7,324 bases of DNA, from the NCBI GenBank assembly GCA_016212735.1, contig JACRDZ010000285.1, positions 1 through 7,324 of the forward strand. Direction: 5' to 3'. The notes beneath the pieces are model-generated. The model was not told where the DNA came from. It did no database searches and saw only the letters and a list, made by a program, of their open reading frames with translations. The first letter of the stretch is position 1, and the number at the start of each line of letters is the position of its first letter. This document shows positions 7,159-7,324 of the stretch, piece after piece. This stretch comes from Candidatus Firestoneibacteriota bacterium. GTDB taxonomy: Bacteria > JACRDZ01. The position numbers and the translations under genes are program-made.

Positions 7159-7324
7159 GGCATTAGTCATTTAAACTCCTATTTTATCATTCTCGATTAC
7201 TTATTCCACATTGCTTGTGTGTATTGTAACGTTGTAGTGTTAAAATCTATTTATTTCCCACTGCTTGGAACAGGCTCTACAACAATTATGATATTTTCTT
7301 TTTTTTCGTTTAATGATATGTTTA
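7159..7324. other. Non-coding tail with no convincing gene
   Basis: This AT-rich stretch lies downstream of the palindrome, up to the window edge. It contains a Shine-Dalgarno-plus-ATG arrangement on the minus strand near 7168-7180 that opens only seven codons, a tract of eight T at 7299-7306 with no preceding hairpin, and short frames running off the edge. I see no tRNA, promoter pair or recognisable protein fragment that I would defend. Confidence 0.5.

Noticed and set aside
7292..7306. T-rich tract as an intrinsic terminator
   Set aside because: No GC-rich hairpin immediately precedes it on the + strand.
7288..7324. Possible new gene starting with ATG at 7288 and running off the right edge
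   Set aside because: Only 12 codons are visible, rich in Phe from a T-run, with no well-spaced Shine-Dalgarno.
7251..7324. Minus-strand frame ending in a hydrophobic ENIIIVVEPVPSSGK peptide
   Set aside because: About 23 codons at the window edge are too few to distinguish a real C-terminus or gene relic from chance; another minus-strand frame is also open here.

Overview
The window is AT-rich and protein-dense. It carries six genes, all on the + strand, and ends in a 248-base non-coding stretch with repeats. A large periplasmic-type multiheme cytochrome c, AT-rich codon use with many AGA arginine codons, an iron-sulfur PurF and a UbiV-like U32 protein with an apparent Fe-S cysteine set all suggest an anaerobic, Gram-negative-type bacterium. 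A Desulfobacterota, Nitrospirota or related metagenome lineage fits, but the sequence read by eye does not fix the taxon.

Layout. (1) Positions 3-1679 hold the C-terminal part of a multiheme cytochrome with six CxxCH motifs; its 5' end lies outside the window. (2) Positions 1680-1797 are a 118-base gap with a possible sigma70-type promoter and a short sequence resembling a dispersed repeat. (3) Positions 1798-5257 hold trpB, trpA and purF in a tight run. All three are full length with catalytic residues intact. (4) Positions 5259-7076 hold an ArsP/YraQ-type permease, one base after purF, and then a UbiV-like U32 protein 9 bases later. (5) Positions 7014-7067 are an imperfect AATGTC-type tandem repeat that lies inside the last gene and encodes its C-terminal tail. 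(6) Positions 7077-7324 contain a REP/MITE-like palindrome and no convincing gene.

How the genes fit together. TrpA and TrpB form tryptophan synthase, and PurF commits PRPP to purine synthesis, so the first part of the run is a biosynthetic operon with an unusual trp-pur junction. The permease and the U32 protein have no obvious link to tryptophan or purine synthesis. They are packed so tightly behind purF that they are probably co-transcribed with it. This permease/U32 pair, in which both proteins have conspicuous cysteine motifs, is the least explained part of the window. The cytochrome probably belongs to a separate upstream transcription unit concerned with extracytoplasmic electron transfer.
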